Notes: generated from the letters alone by a model not told the origin. DNA of 64,000 bases from Amorphophallus konjac (GCA_022559845.1 CM040121.1:345562243-345626242); one strand, 5' to 3'; counted from the stretch's first letter, positions 35,005 to 46,829 are shown. A program made the numbers and translations.

Positions 35005-36925
35005 CGCTTCAGGATGGACGAAAGGGGGACTTAAACCGGCGCGGCAAAGGGGCGCGCCGGAATATGGGGTGAACTTGGAGAGATTCTTGGGCGCGCCGGA
35101 TGTGGCCACGCCATTTTAAGGGGGAATACAAGGGGGGGCGCCGGGTGAGGGTGGCAAGGGGAGCGCGCCGTATTAAGCCCATGCAAGGGGAGAGGGGCGC
35201 GCCATTTTAAACGTCGTCGGATTGGAATCAAAAGGGGTTTCGAGTGTGGTTAAAACGGCGCAAGAGAATAGTAACCGCGCCGGGATAGGAGGAAAATGGA
35301 ACTTCTGAGTGTGGATTTAAAACGGCGTGGCGGAACAGTAACCGCGTCGGGATAAACTCTTCTGATGGTTGTTTTCATTACCGTTGACTGTGTCTTCTTT
35401 CCTTTCTTTTACTTGAAGCCCAGTTTGGTGTTTGTTTGTTCACTCAGTTAATAAATTAAGTTGGTGACGAGGAGGCTTAAGAGTTTCAAGTGGTTTATTA
35501 AGATAGATTGGTGTGGATATTAGGTGGTTTCGTTCGAGTGGCTTAGTTCACAGGTTTTACTGTGTGTGGTTCTTGTTCTCAGAAGTGGTTCGTTCATTTG
35601 TTCTTGAGCATTCTTGGCCATGTCAAGAATCTGGCAGCACCTCCCCCGGACCGGGACTTGCCAGAGATAAAGGAGAGTCACCAATCAGATTGCTCCGGGG
35701 TAAACTCTCAAAATGCGGAGCGGCCTCACGGCGGTCCATTGGCCCGAGTGTGAGTGCGGAACGTTCGAGGGATAGCCTTCAAGAACGACCACTGCTCGCG
35801 GGCGAGGAACTTTCCAAACGGGATAGGTATTTGCCACAAGGGCCATAAATGTTCATCCGGCGGTGGGTACCTTTGAGGGTCATGCCATGGACAGGCAGCC
35901 CTCAAGGGCCCGGGATGATCGGAGAATGAGCAGACGGAGCAGAGACTTGAACGGAGAACACAAGAGTTGTGAAAACGGCTTTTCTTTTTTTTATTCATCC
36001 ACACAACGGGGAAGGAGTTTTGCATAGAAAGAAATTCATCCCATAATACAAATGGACTACATCAGAAAGGGGGGGGGAGAAGATACTGTCGAGGAAGAAA
36101 GAAAAGAACACAGAACCCCCCCCCCCGGCTCACCTCTCACACTCACCCCTCTCTCTCTCCCTTTTCTTCTCCAGCACCAGAACAGAGCTTGCTCACCCTT
36201 CGGCCTTCTTCAATGGAAGCTCCCTAGAGGAGGAGAAAAAGAAACTCTCTCACCCCTGTTCGCCTCAGAGAGCCACACGAGAACCAGAGCCACCCCTTCT
36301 CCTTCTCTTCTTTTTTGATCCTCTCCTCCTCTTTGCTCCTTTCTTCTCTCTCGATATATATATCCATCGAGCTGGGAAAGAAGCCTCTTGAAGTTCAAAA
36401 ATCCCTTCGCTTCCATTCTTCTCCCTCTCTGTATCTGACGCTGTTGAGTGGCCTGCAGGTAAAGGGATTCATAGCGTAGGGGAGGTGCCTCCACCGGATT
36501 GGTCGACGGTCACCGACGAAGCATCGACGTTCGGTGTGGGGCTCGAAGCTTGCCATTCCAGGGAGCTTGAGGAGCTCAGGTGGTTGCACGTTAGTCGAAT
36601 GCAGGAGGCCTGACCATTTCAGGTAAGTTCTCTTTGTTTGCGCCCGAAAATAGGGGATCGGACTGATGACGGGATGGGATGTCTTGGAGGTAAAACGGCG
36701 CGGAGGGATGGTGATCGTGCCGGATTAAACCCAAGTGAAATTGGCGCGCCGTTTTAATGCAACACAAATGGCGCCATTTTAAGCATCAAAAGGGGGGAGG
36801 CCCCTTCGACAAGAGCGCGCCGGATAGCCAAAGAAACAAGGGGCGCGCCGTTTTAAGCAAAAAGGGGGGGGGCGCCGTTTTAAGGCGCGCCGTTTTAAGG
36901 CCCCTTCGTGCCGTTTTAAGCACCA
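35005..36925 (+). repeat. GGCGCGCC / CGTTTTAA motif clusters
   Basis: Two clusters (about 35005-35345 and 36690-36925) contain a dozen or more copies of GGCGCGCCGTTTTAA, GGCGCGCCATTTTAA or their inverted forms (TTAAAACGGCGC). Some are paired as in AAACGGCG...CGCGCCGG. Between the clusters is ordinary sequence including a C/T-rich leader-like part. Confidence 0.65.
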
Positions 36926-37323
36926 AACGGATTCTTTTCAAAGTTGCGACCGTTTATATGAATGTCAGCATTCCCAGAACGTTCCGATTGCAATGTATGG
37001 CCTCCGCAATATTCCGTTTGTAGCCTCTGGGACTCGGTCCCAGATTCTGCGTGACTTTCGGTGCATGCCGAGACTGTGTCGGAGTTCCCGACTTTTCTCT
37101 GATTCAGCTCTTGGCATGGCCGGTCGGAGAGTTGTAGCTGTATCTTCCGCCTGGGGGGCTTCCTTAACGGGTAGCGGACCACCAAGCGGGTTCTCGTCCT
37201 GATCGGGCGAGGCATGAGGTTTGTTCGGCATTTCCATCTCCGGCTTGCTCTCAAGTGTCGAGACGTGCATGCCGTATGATCCTCATTGACATTTTTTGAC
37301 GTCCACAAGGTCTTGGCGCTCAA

Positions 37324-37716
37324 TTGCAGGGGGGGACCAAGCCGGTCTCCAGGGGCAGAAAAATGAGCAAAAGGGGCATCGGATATCAAGATTCGTCATT
37401 ATCTATCCTCAGTGATGCACTGCCATTGACTTGGGATTACCGTCAGCGTTTTGTCAGGGGCCCAATGCAGCCAGGTACTTTGAATGCCACGCCAAGTCAG
37501 ACCAAGAAAAAAGATACTGCTTGCACAGTTTCTGGCCCGCCATTGTTGCCTAGGGGACCTGTTGAGGACATGGAAGATTTCAGTGAAACCTTTGCCAGAA
37601 TGTTCTATGAAGAGGACCATCTAAGAAACCCGGAGGTGCGGCTTGTGCAGTACACGCAAGGAAAGCTGACTTACCATACGCGGGAAGAGGGGAGCTCACC
37701 CATTGTTTTCACCTAG
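37324..37716 (+). pseudogene. Unassigned open stretch upstream of B RT
   Basis: 130 codons open with no recognised domain: SRGRKMSKRGIGYQDSSLSI, FVRGPMQPGTLNATPS, EDMEDFSETFARMFYEE. It could be a remnant of the segment between protease and RT in B, which in Tat elements can carry a G-rich motif, or unrelated. It is not in the same frame as the RT part. Confidence 0.3.
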
Positions 37717-37855
37717 TCTCCTTCCTGTTTAACGTCTCTTTTCCAAAGGATGGATTTCATACCCTGTTCACCTCCTGTCATGAATGATCCCTTGTTGCGG
37801 GAAACGCCAACTGAATTTCTGACTGTAACTTGTCCGTGTGGGTGCTGCCCACTAA

Positions 37856-38989
37856 TTGATCTTTCGAGCATGTGGTTCTCCTCCTCTGATCCCTTCTTCG
37901 GTACCTTCTGCCCATCCATTTACCCACTCGCCCTTCCTCTCCCTTCCCCATTATCTCCATCTTGTTACGTACTCTCCACTGATCTCCAAAAAAAATGCCA
38001 ATTTTGAAACGGAGATTTCAGTGGAAGATTACGATGTGTTCCGTTCATCCTCCTCCCAGGGGCATGAGGCCCCTGCTTCCCTTCCATTAGACTTTCTCTC
38101 TTCTAGGTTAGATTTAGGATCCGTCGACTCTAGGGAAGTAGAGTCTGTTAGGTCTAGAGAAGTAGGGTCTTGTTCTAGGGCATCCAACCCTTTCTCCACA
38201 CCTGAGCCGCGCCTGCCGGTGCCTCATTCCAAATCCATTTCTGATAGGTTCTTAAAGGATCTAGCTCAGTGATGTCATGCTCTCCTCAAATGCCCAGAAT
38301 TCGTTGAGACGACCATTGTGCTAGAAGAAGATGAGGAGCAAGACATGGTGTGGAGCGATGACGGATTAGGAATTTATGAAATCGTGGATGAAAAAGACCT
38401 GGTCGATCTTGAGGATAGTGATGTAGATGGCACCGCCGACTTGTATGCACAAGATTTGAAGAGGTTTGATGAGCCATCATCGGCAGTGGATGAACCTACA
38501 AAGGAAATTAATTTGGGAACTAATGAGGACCCCGAGCCTATCTTTATTTCTGCTAATCTCCCTCCTGAGGTTGAAGATGAGTTGATTAAGGTTTTAAGGG
38601 AGTACAACTATTCCTTTGCCTGGTCATACGAGGACATGTCGGGTCTTGACCCCTCCTTGGTGGAATACCGACTTGTGCTTAAGCCAGTGGCAACACCCGT
38701 AAAACAAAAATTAAGGAGATTTCATCCCCACATGGCCTTGAGAATGAAAGAAGAAATTGATAAATTGCATAAGACTAGATTTATTCGAGTTGTTCTATAT
38801 CCTCAGGGGGTGGCGAATATAGTCCCTGTTATCGAGAAGGATGGAAAAGTATGAATTTGCATTGATTTCAGGGATCTAAACAAAGCATGTCCCAAGCATG
38901 ATTTCCCGCTGCCTCACATAGATGTGCTAGTGGATAACACAACCGGGTATGAAGCTTTATCATTCATGGATGGTTATTCAGGATACAAT
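37856..38989 (+). pseudogene. Reverse transcriptase of B, N-terminal part
   Basis: Frame 2 is continuous from about 37990 except for TGA at 38270 and 38852. It leads through an acidic linker to INLGTNEDPEPIFISANLPP, FAWSYEDMSGLDPSLVEY, ATPVKQKLRRFHPHM, KTRFIRVVLYPQGVANIVPV and then CIDFRDLNKACPKHDFPLP and LSFMDGYSGYN, where E2 begins. The DLNKACPKDxFPLP and FMDGYSGYN motifs are typical Tat/Ogre or Athila type. The RT would copy the RNA into DNA. No protease signature was found upstream. Confidence 0.88.
38985..38989 (+). other. Left target-site copy of E2
   Basis: ACAAT here and ACAAC at 49221-49225. The last base differs by C/T; the right copy fits the uninterrupted RT frame (Asn-Gln). Confidence 0.75.
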
Positions 38990-39169
38990 TGTTGTGCCTC
39001 TGTGGTTTTGATGATAGCAAACACTATGAGTCACTATAAGTCACCATTACATGATTACCGAATGATTGCATATGGTCCTTGCATGCATACATTCAGGGTC
39101 AGTGCAGCCTCCTGATACTATATCTGTCTGCGTTGCATGAAGTCTATGCATTCATTATTATTGTGCATT

Positions 39170-40140
39170 TCAAGGTCAGTGCATTCACTTATGTTCAACA
39201 GACTAGGTCAGTTCACTTTAGTGCCTAAGTCAGTACAGGGTTGATTGTCTAAGGCTAAGGTTCGTGCATATCTCAGTAGGCTACACAACAAACTAAGTGC
39301 ATGTTTTTGTTCATAAGCATAATGGTCTGTGCGTCTTGTCCTTGCACGCTACCTTGCAATTTATAGTCGGTGCAACCTTTGTTGCTGCACGCGACTAAGT
39401 CTGTGCATGCTGCATTCTAGGCGCAGCAAGTCGATGCAACCTTTGTTGCTGCACGTGACTAAGTCCGTGCATGCTACATTCTAGGCCCAGCAAGTCAGTG
39501 CAATCCTCGTTGCTGCACGCGACCAAGTTCATGCATGCGTAGTCTAGGGTCAATAAAGTCGGTGCAATACCTCTCGTCACACGCATTCAGAGTTGGTGCA
39601 ACATCCATCTCTCGCACGAGTAAAGTCTGTGCAGGACAAGTCACAGCATACTATGTCAGTACAGCTCATGCATACCACATATACAAAGTCTGTGCATATA
39701 TCATGTGATGCATAACGGAGTTTGTACAACCTTTTTCTCTCGCACGAACAAAGTCTGCGCTAGATAGGACTTGGCATTTTACGTCAATACAGTGTGTGTT
39801 TTTTGCACACACCAAGTCGGTGCATTCAGTGCTTATGCACACACGTAGTCTGTGCATCTCTTGGCTCTTGCACCGAGAACATGAAGTCCGTGCACATTAC
39901 CTTGTTTGTGCTTATCTCGCATACTGCATATCAAAGTCTGTGCAACTCTTGATTCTTGCACGCGCAAAGTCTGTGCAAGACTGCTCTCGGTATTCGTAGC
40001 CTATGCATCTTTTAGCTCTGCATTTGAAACAAGTCTGAGCACTTGTTCCCTGCGTGAACACTGAGTCCGTGCATATGTGCACTTATGACATATTGTGTCT
40101 ATGCATGGTTGCCTTAATGTCTCAGCAAGTCTATACGATC
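39170..40140 (+). repeat. U3 motif array of E2, AAGTCNGTGCA type
   Basis: About thirty copies such as AAGTCTGTGCA, AAGTCGGTGCA and AAGTCCGTGCA, spaced about 25-45 bp with differing spacers, often followed by a CGCAC or CTGCACG word. The same array is repeated in the 3' LTR at about 47025-47995. Confidence 0.75.
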
Positions 40141-40370
40141 TCCACACTTATCTGATGTTTATATGTCTTGACACACTGACAGGTCAACTGCTCTTGATTA
40201 TTAAGAAGGGCACGTGATCCAAGGTGGATCATCTCTGACAGATGACTACCACGTGGAAGCTATAGTACCCAGAGTTGTGACACGTGGCCAAGACATTCCT
40301 GAAGCTTCCTGGCGGGAGTGTTCTCTCCACACTCCTAGGGCGAAAGCTCGTGAGTCTTAGACTGAAGGAG

Positions 40371-40378
40371 TATATAAG
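40371..40378 (+). promoter_or_regulatory. TATA box of E2 5' LTR
   Basis: TATATAAG, conserved in the 3' LTR at 48229-48236, between the U3 array and the GA-rich leader. Confidence 0.65.
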
Positions 40379-41368
40379 ATCATTTCCTGCCATCAATACA
40401 ACTATTCCTGAATTATTTCCGAGAGAAGAAGAAAAAGGATAGAAGGACAGGAACCATCTGAGAGTAGTAGCAGAGCATAGCAGAAGTGAAAGAGAGAAAG
40501 CTCGTGAGATCGAGAGAAGAAGAGAAAGAAAGACAGAGAGAGAGATAAAGAGATCGAGAGAAGAAGAGAAAGAAAGATAGAGAAAGGAAGAGAGGGTTCG
40601 AGGAGAAGAAAAGAAGCATCATCAGAAAAACCTGTCCCTACTGGAATCTGGATCAAATCCAATCCAGTCAACTCCATGGGAGCCACATCTGTGTTGCTAT
40701 CATTTACAGCTTTCAGTTGCTGTGTCTTCTTATCTTTTATTTTCGTTTGAACCTTATTTCAAGCTGTTAGCCAGCGGAGCAAGCTGTGTTGCTCAGCAGT
40801 TGCAGAGGAATATTCCTCTGGTCGGCTAAGCTGTATTGCCCAGTGGGTCAAGCTGTTTGGCAGCAGATGGCTAAGCTGTATTGCCCAGTGGAAGCAAGCT
40901 GTGATGCTCAGCAGTTGTAGGCAAGCTGTGATGCCTAACAGTTTAAGCTGTGTATCAGCGGAAGCCACACTCAGATTTGAGTGTGGGGTGGACGTAGGTC
41001 TGCGGACCGAACCACCTAAAAATTCCTTTGTCTACTATGGTTTGATTTCCTTGTTCGATTCGCTAGATGTATGCATAGGCCGATTTATATCTTTTGTCTA
41101 GCGTGAGTCTTGGGCTGCATACTCTCTACTTGATTTTGGTTCCGAAAGATCCCATGTGTTCAGGTGCCGTCACTCTATGTCCAGAGCAGTAGGTGATTGC
41201 ACCTTCTAAGCTTGATTGAACTCATCTCCATTCTTCAGACTCGTTATGATCCTAATTTATTTTATTCTGTATCTCTGATTGTTACAGTCGATTTTTAATT
41301 GGGCGAAGTTTTTAAGGGGATTCATTCAACCCCCCCCCTTCTGAATCTGAGCCTAGCAACATAACAGT

Positions 41369-41380
41369 TGGTATCAGAGC
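41369..41380 (+). other. Primer-binding site of E2
   Basis: TGGTATCAGAGC, two bases after the LTR end. Perfect initiator tRNA-Met type site. Confidence 0.9.
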
Positions 41381-41516
41381 GGGTCTTTGTGCATCCAGAT
41401 CCAACGATCTGCAGAGGATCCTACTATATCCAGTGCTTTATTGGTTGTACGATCCTGCGTTCAGTGCATCACTGTCCTTTGCATTCTGCTTCAAAATTTC
41501 ATATTGATCTGCATCC

Positions 41517-44141
41517 ATGGATCATCCTTCTGTTTACAATGGGTCTAACTTCAGTAACTGGCTAGGCGGCCTATGTGTTCACCTGAATTCCATTGATCCA
41601 AATCTATGGAATCTTGTATCAAAAGTCCCACATGATTTGCCTCGAAATAAGACTAAGTGGTCCATTGAGGACAAATCAAAGAACCGTGATAATGTCACAG
41701 TTTTTAAAATTTTGAGAGATGCAGTGAATACTGATAAAATTTCCTTCGTTCTCAGGTGTGCGTCTGGAAAAGAAATTTTGGATAGAATCACTGCTGCAAA
41801 TGGGGAGCAAGAAGATAAATGCTTGATGGCCAATCGGAGAGAGAATGATGATGATACAACTTCTCAAGTAAGCTCCGGATGAGAAGAACCGTCGTTTGAT
41901 GAATTGGTTGTGATGTATGAAAATTTGTTAGAAGTGTCTAAGAGATTGAAATCTGAAAATAAAAGATTGAAAAAAAAGATCGAACAAACTAAATCTGAAT
42001 TCTCCTATGAAGTTTTTCCTACTTTGAAGAAGTCTTATGATATGTGCCTCGTAGATGTTCATAATAGTAAGGAACAGATTTTGTGCTTGAAATATGAGAA
42101 TCAAGAATGCTTAAATAAAATCTCTGGATTGGAAGATCAGCTGAAGACTAAAAATGATGAACATCAAATAAAATTACAGGAGTTGAATAAGATGAACTGT
42201 GATATGGACAAACTGAAACTTGAAAATGCATAATTTCAGAAAAATAATGAGAATCTTGAAGTTAGAATAAATGAAATCAATGGGGAAGTTTCACATATTG
42301 TGTCTGTAGAGTCAGATTGCAACAAATGCTCGTTTCTAAGAGAACGCAATGAAGAACTATAGAGTGAAAATGAATGGCTGATGAAGTTGATTGTCTCTCT
42401 TAAAGAAGAAAACAAAGATTTATTGAATGAGAAAATTAAAGTCAAACAAAGAGAGGAGGAATTAATTGGAAGACTAGATTCTATATCCAGTGGTGAAGAA
42501 ATTGAGAAGCTGACCAAAGAAAACAAAGAACTGAAAGAACAAAACAAGAAACTCATTGTCCTAAATGTTGTTATTTCAGAGAGGCTTCTGGCTATCGAGA
42601 GAGAAAGATCTACTAATAAGGAAATTCAAGCTGAAAAACTTGAGGAGGAAAACATTGAATTGAAAGCTGAAATTAAAAAATTAAAATGGTTAAACACTAG
42701 TATGTCCAAAAAACTTTCACCTTCGAAAGAGGAAAAACTGTTTGTAATGAAGAATCTGAAAAATTGAGCAATCTGGAACAAGAAATTGAGAAATATAAAA
42801 CTACAAACAAAGTACTAAGTGAATGTGTTAATTGCAGTAAACAGGAGATCGCTAGTTATGAAATTCACATTGCCTCTTTGGAGAATAAAATTCATGATTT
42901 GGAAAACTCACCACCCAAGTCTGCTAAAAATGAAGGAAAAATGAAAGTTGTCATGAAAGGTGAGGATGATAATTTAAGAAAGGGGATAAGTTGCAGTTCT
43001 GATGTTAAGGAAATTATTAGAAACCAGCTATACACCACTTTTGTGCAAAGCTCTGATGTAGCTGGTACCACAAGTCAATCCCCAAAACAACATAAAAATC
43101 TAAAAACACCTTCATCATCAGTCTTTCAATTTAAGACTCAGAAAAATGAAAAACAAACAAAAGTTGTGAACAAGGGTAAAAAATGGAACAAAAATGATCA
43201 GAAAATTAAAGTCAAAAATGCTCCTACATGTACTGCCAAATCTGCTAGTTCTGAGAAATCTGACAGCACTAGGCATACTGCTCACAGATCCTTCACTAAT
43301 TTGTATGCACATGAAGAGAATATTTCATGCCATTACTGTGGGAAGCTAGGCCATGATGGATGTTTGCCACTTGATGGCTGAGGATGAGCACCTCTGTGAA
43401 GCAATGCGTTCTAAGAATTCATTTGTTAGAAACCATGCTACTAGGAAATCTGATGCTTCATGCTATCACTGTGGTAGGCGTGGTCATTTAATGAATGAGT
43501 GCTCTATTATGAAATTCGATGATAGGATGCATGCTGGATATTCTGCAAATCATCATGGGCATAAAAGAAACAAACCTGTGCTTAACCAACACATCACATG
43601 CTTTAACTGCAACAAGCCCGGTCATAAGGCTGTTGAGTGTTGGTCAGGGAATTATTGGAATAGTTCTGGATCTAGAAGTAAGCACTTCAGGTGCTTTAAA
43701 TGTGGAAAGTATGGCCATACAGTCAGAGACTGCTGGCATGCTCAGGGAAAATCTGATAAATCTAAATTTGCTAAATTCTTTGTAAAAAGAAATGTGTTTG
43801 GCAAGAATTTTATGAGGACAAACACTTCATGTTTCAATTGTGGCAAGCAAGGCCACAAGTCTACTAAATGTTGGTTAACTAAAAATGAGAAACAAACTGT
43901 TCATGTAAACAATAGACAATTTTATGCTCACGGACATAGGCCTCATCCTTCTATTAATGTGCATCATAATAAGGTCAAAAATTCTATTGGTACATGTAGA
44001 TACTGTGGAAAATTTGAAAATTTAATGGATACCTGTTCTCTGATGAAATTTGATGATCATCTAGCTAAGAAACTATTTAGAACAACTGTTAGGAGTAATA
44101 CAGGACCCAAGGCTGCTTGGGTTCCTGTTGGATCAAAATAA
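41517..44141 (+). pseudogene. Gag of E2: copia-type head, long coiled coil, multiple CCHC knuckles
   Basis: The start ATG at 41517 gives MDHPSVYNGSNFSNWLGG, the usual head of copia Gag. W..D...L and the AKEILDxI-like segment (GKEILDRITAANGEQED) follow. The middle 400 codons are Lys/Glu/Asn/Leu-rich and coiled-coil-like (MYENLLEVSKRLKSENKRLK). The C-terminal third has knuckles CYHCGRRGHLMNEC, CFNCNKPGHKAVEC, CFKCGKYGHTVRDC and CFNCGKQGHKSTKC, plus one cut by a frameshift near 43330 and one degenerate (CRYCGKFENLMDTC). It ends GPKAAWVPVGSK. Breaks: stops at 41880, 42231, 42359 and 42765, and frameshifts near 42765 and 43353. About 875 codons is long for a copia Gag. Confidence 0.85.
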
Positions 44142-46815
44142 TTTAATTTTTGCAGCTGTGCCTTGGAAGCTGATGAATAAAGGGGTTAATAATCCAAGGC
44201 ACTCAAGAATAAAACCCCCAGGATTGCACTATTCAGGTTAGTTCTGAAAACCTGTCTTAAATTCTGTTATCTAAAATTGTTTGCTTTAGATGTTTGCATA
44301 TCATATTAATCTGTCTGAGCTTAATTAACATCTTTTGAAAATTTGATTGCTCTCGCATGATGTTCATGCTGCTCATGACCAGTTTTGTTGCATAGTGCAT
44401 ATATATACAGTGTGATGCATTGCATATAATCTAAATTGAAAAATCCACCGAATATAGGTAGTTGCATGTCTTGCATATAGTCAGGGCATCTTATGTTTAA
44501 CGAGCATGTAGGTCAGTGCATCTTATGTCCACGTTGCATGCAGGTCCGTGCACTTCGTGTCTTTTACATGTCAAGGTTGGTGCATTGTATGCTTCATGCA
44601 TGATTCAAGTCAGTGCATCATAATGTCAGGGAAAGTGTAGTAATGTCTGAACTTGATGTATCAAGTAGTCTCTCTCTCTGTGTGATTGCATTGCATGTCT
44701 GATCCATAAGCACGAATCATAAAACCATGTGTTAGGTTTTCATTGAATACAATGCATTTAGTCAGGGGGAGTAGATGATTGTCTTTCAGAAAATTCATTT
44801 CATAAGATGACCCACTACATCCAGATAGGAGGAGCACTATTGACTCATTAATCCTTTACAATCCGGACTCCTCCTGTGCAGATATTTGAATTACTCTCTT
44901 ACTCCTGTGTGCTTCACTCGAATTCTCTAATTATCATTACATGACAAACTGATCTGTCTATACTCCAGACTTAGCTACCATATTTTGATATGCATAACCT
45001 TGATGTTTTTTCTTGGTTGCTCTTATTTGGACGGCCAACTTTTCCCACTCACTCACATTCCTTCAAGCTGGTCGACTGGTTTGATTCCATGCTGTGAATA
45101 TCATAGAATTCTTCTCTCTTGATTAATCATCTGCTGAAATTCTTTAAAAATCTGTTCAAATTCTTTCATATCAGAATTCTGTGCTCTGGTGTGGATAAGT
45201 TGTTCAGTTGCATTAATTGGACTGATTTGAGAAATCTAAGTTGTGTACCATGTTTATATGTCTGAAATCTTAGAAGAAACTCCTATCATACAGAGTTAAG
45301 AATGTCCACTGATTCAGATTGGTATAAGTCTAATGTATTCTTGAATTTTAATTTGAATGATTGAAAGTATATGAATCATAAGGTTTAATAATTCTTAACC
45401 ACCCATGTCATAAAATATCTAGACTCTTTCATCTGAATTCTGAAAATATGAGATCAAGGCTACTTTGGTAGAGATACATAGAGCTAATATTATTTTTAAA
45501 CATCATGTTGAAAAAGGTTGTCTAAGAAGAAAATGGTTATTAGAGCAATGACCTTGGTCACTGAGAAACTAGGTCCTCTATCAAAGAAATAGAGTAAATC
45601 TAAGTCATGAAGTGTCATAGTTATCTCTGATGGAAAAATGATTGAAAATCCGATAGAGCAATGGCATGATTATGTTGAGTAACTAAGGATTCTGGCCTCT
45701 AGTCAAGGTGTCTCCTTATGTAAAAAGACACTTCATTTGCTAACTCTGCTCTCATATCTGAGAGGCAATGTCAGTTATCACACTGAGTAACTAGGTCACT
45801 TCACCTAAGACGTTTTGTGTCTCATGTAAAAATGTGTTGATTAACTAAAATTTCTCAAGAAAAATAATGTGCTAATCAAAAGTAAATATTTTACAAATTC
45901 AGTCAACCTCACATTCTAGTAAAGGTGGTTAATCTCAATACTGCACTATGTAACTCTCAAAGGAGTCATTGTAATTATTTGTGTAAGATGAAGATGATTG
46001 ATCTGGAGCATTGCTTGATTAGTTGGTTAATCCTTATTAAAACTTAATTTCAGATATGAGTAATGAATTTAATTGACAGATTCAGTATACATCATGCTTA
46101 AACTAGGTGGGTAATGTAGGTTAATTCATAACCCCTTATGATAGGAGGGTCTATTCTTGCATGGACTTATAACTGTGGTACCTGCTAGATAGTAATTTCT
46201 TTTAATCAAGTTCACCTCTGACAACTTGATCATCCACCTGTTGGTCACTTCCTGCTCTGTGACTGTCATATTCTGCTAAATTTCTGCTGAATGATTCTTG
46301 AAAATCCTGTGCTATGTTTGCACTCACATCACTCTATCTCTGGCTACCCTTATTGAGTTTACTTTACCAGTTTCATTCTCCGAACTATTGGAATCTTCCA
46401 TCTTGTTTCGGTATTCCTGATGAAATGCTCTTGTAACAAGCTCTGGTTCTGTGGGCCTTCCAAATGCATTTTTCTGACCATACACATGTGAGGTGCCACT
46501 CCCAATATTACCTGGTTCACTTCCAGCCTTCTGAACTTCAGAATTCTTATGGTGGTGGATTCTAGATTGATTCATTGGTGAACCAGAGTTCATCCATGTG
46601 GGTACACCCGGTGTCTTGATATCACAAGCAATAAAAGGTTTCAAGCAATTTTGACTACATTTCTTGCTTCTCAATGTTGGTATCAAAGGGGGAAATTACA
46701 TATCTATCATTTCATACTACTTTTATTTCATTCTAAAACTGGTTTCTTTTTGATGAAGTCAAAGGGGGAGAATCGCTTGACATGAGACAATGTGACTCAT
46801 AGTGTTGTCATCATT
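44142..46815 (+). other. Long noncoding region of E2 downstream of gag
   Basis: It occupies the place of pol. It has no supportable ORF on the + strand. 44460-44640 contains a few more AGGTCNGTGCA-type motifs. GTCAGGGGGAGTAGATG near 44761 has a counterpart in E3 near 63346, and 45680-45740 has one in E1 near 540-620. Two purine tracts (CAAAGGGGGAAAT near 46685, CAAAGGGGGAGAAT near 46761) precede the real polypurine tract. Confidence 0.7.
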
Positions 46816-46829
46816 AAAAAGGGAGAGAT
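46816..46829 (+). other. Polypurine tract of E2
   Basis: AAAAAGGGAGAGAT directly before the 3' LTR, matching the E1 tract AAAAAGGGGGAGAT with one change. It primes second-strand DNA synthesis. Confidence 0.85.

Larger units (their letters stand above)
33241..37323 (+). other. Repeat-rich noncoding segment between gag and pol of B, origin unresolved
   Basis: About 4 kb separates the gag linker from the pol frame. It holds two tandem arrays, a GC-rich palindrome, two clusters of GGCGCGCC motifs, a purine-rich stretch (36060-36120) and a TATATATATCC box near 36353. It has the look of an LTR or of the 3' untranslated region of another element inserted here, but I could not find matching ends or target duplications. 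No protein is recognised. Confidence 0.45.
38990..41366 (+). repeat. 5' LTR of E2 (2377 bp)
   Basis: TGTTGTGCC to ACATAACA. U3 holds about thirty AAGTCNGTGCA copies (39170-40140). The TATA box is at 40371, followed by a GA-rich leader. An R/U5 array of AAGCTGTGNTGCYCAG units lies at about 40767-40965, and the U5 motif at 40985-41024. Confidence 0.9.

Noticed and set aside
41369..41380. PBS sequences as possible tRNA gene fragments
   Set aside because: Only the complement of the tRNA 3' end is present, at the standard place next to an LTR; no tRNA body follows.
46324..46686. 120-codon minus-strand frame in the E2 noncoding region
   Set aside because: No recognisable domain, and no counterpart seen in E1 or E3. 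Kept as noncoding, although a captured fragment cannot be excluded.
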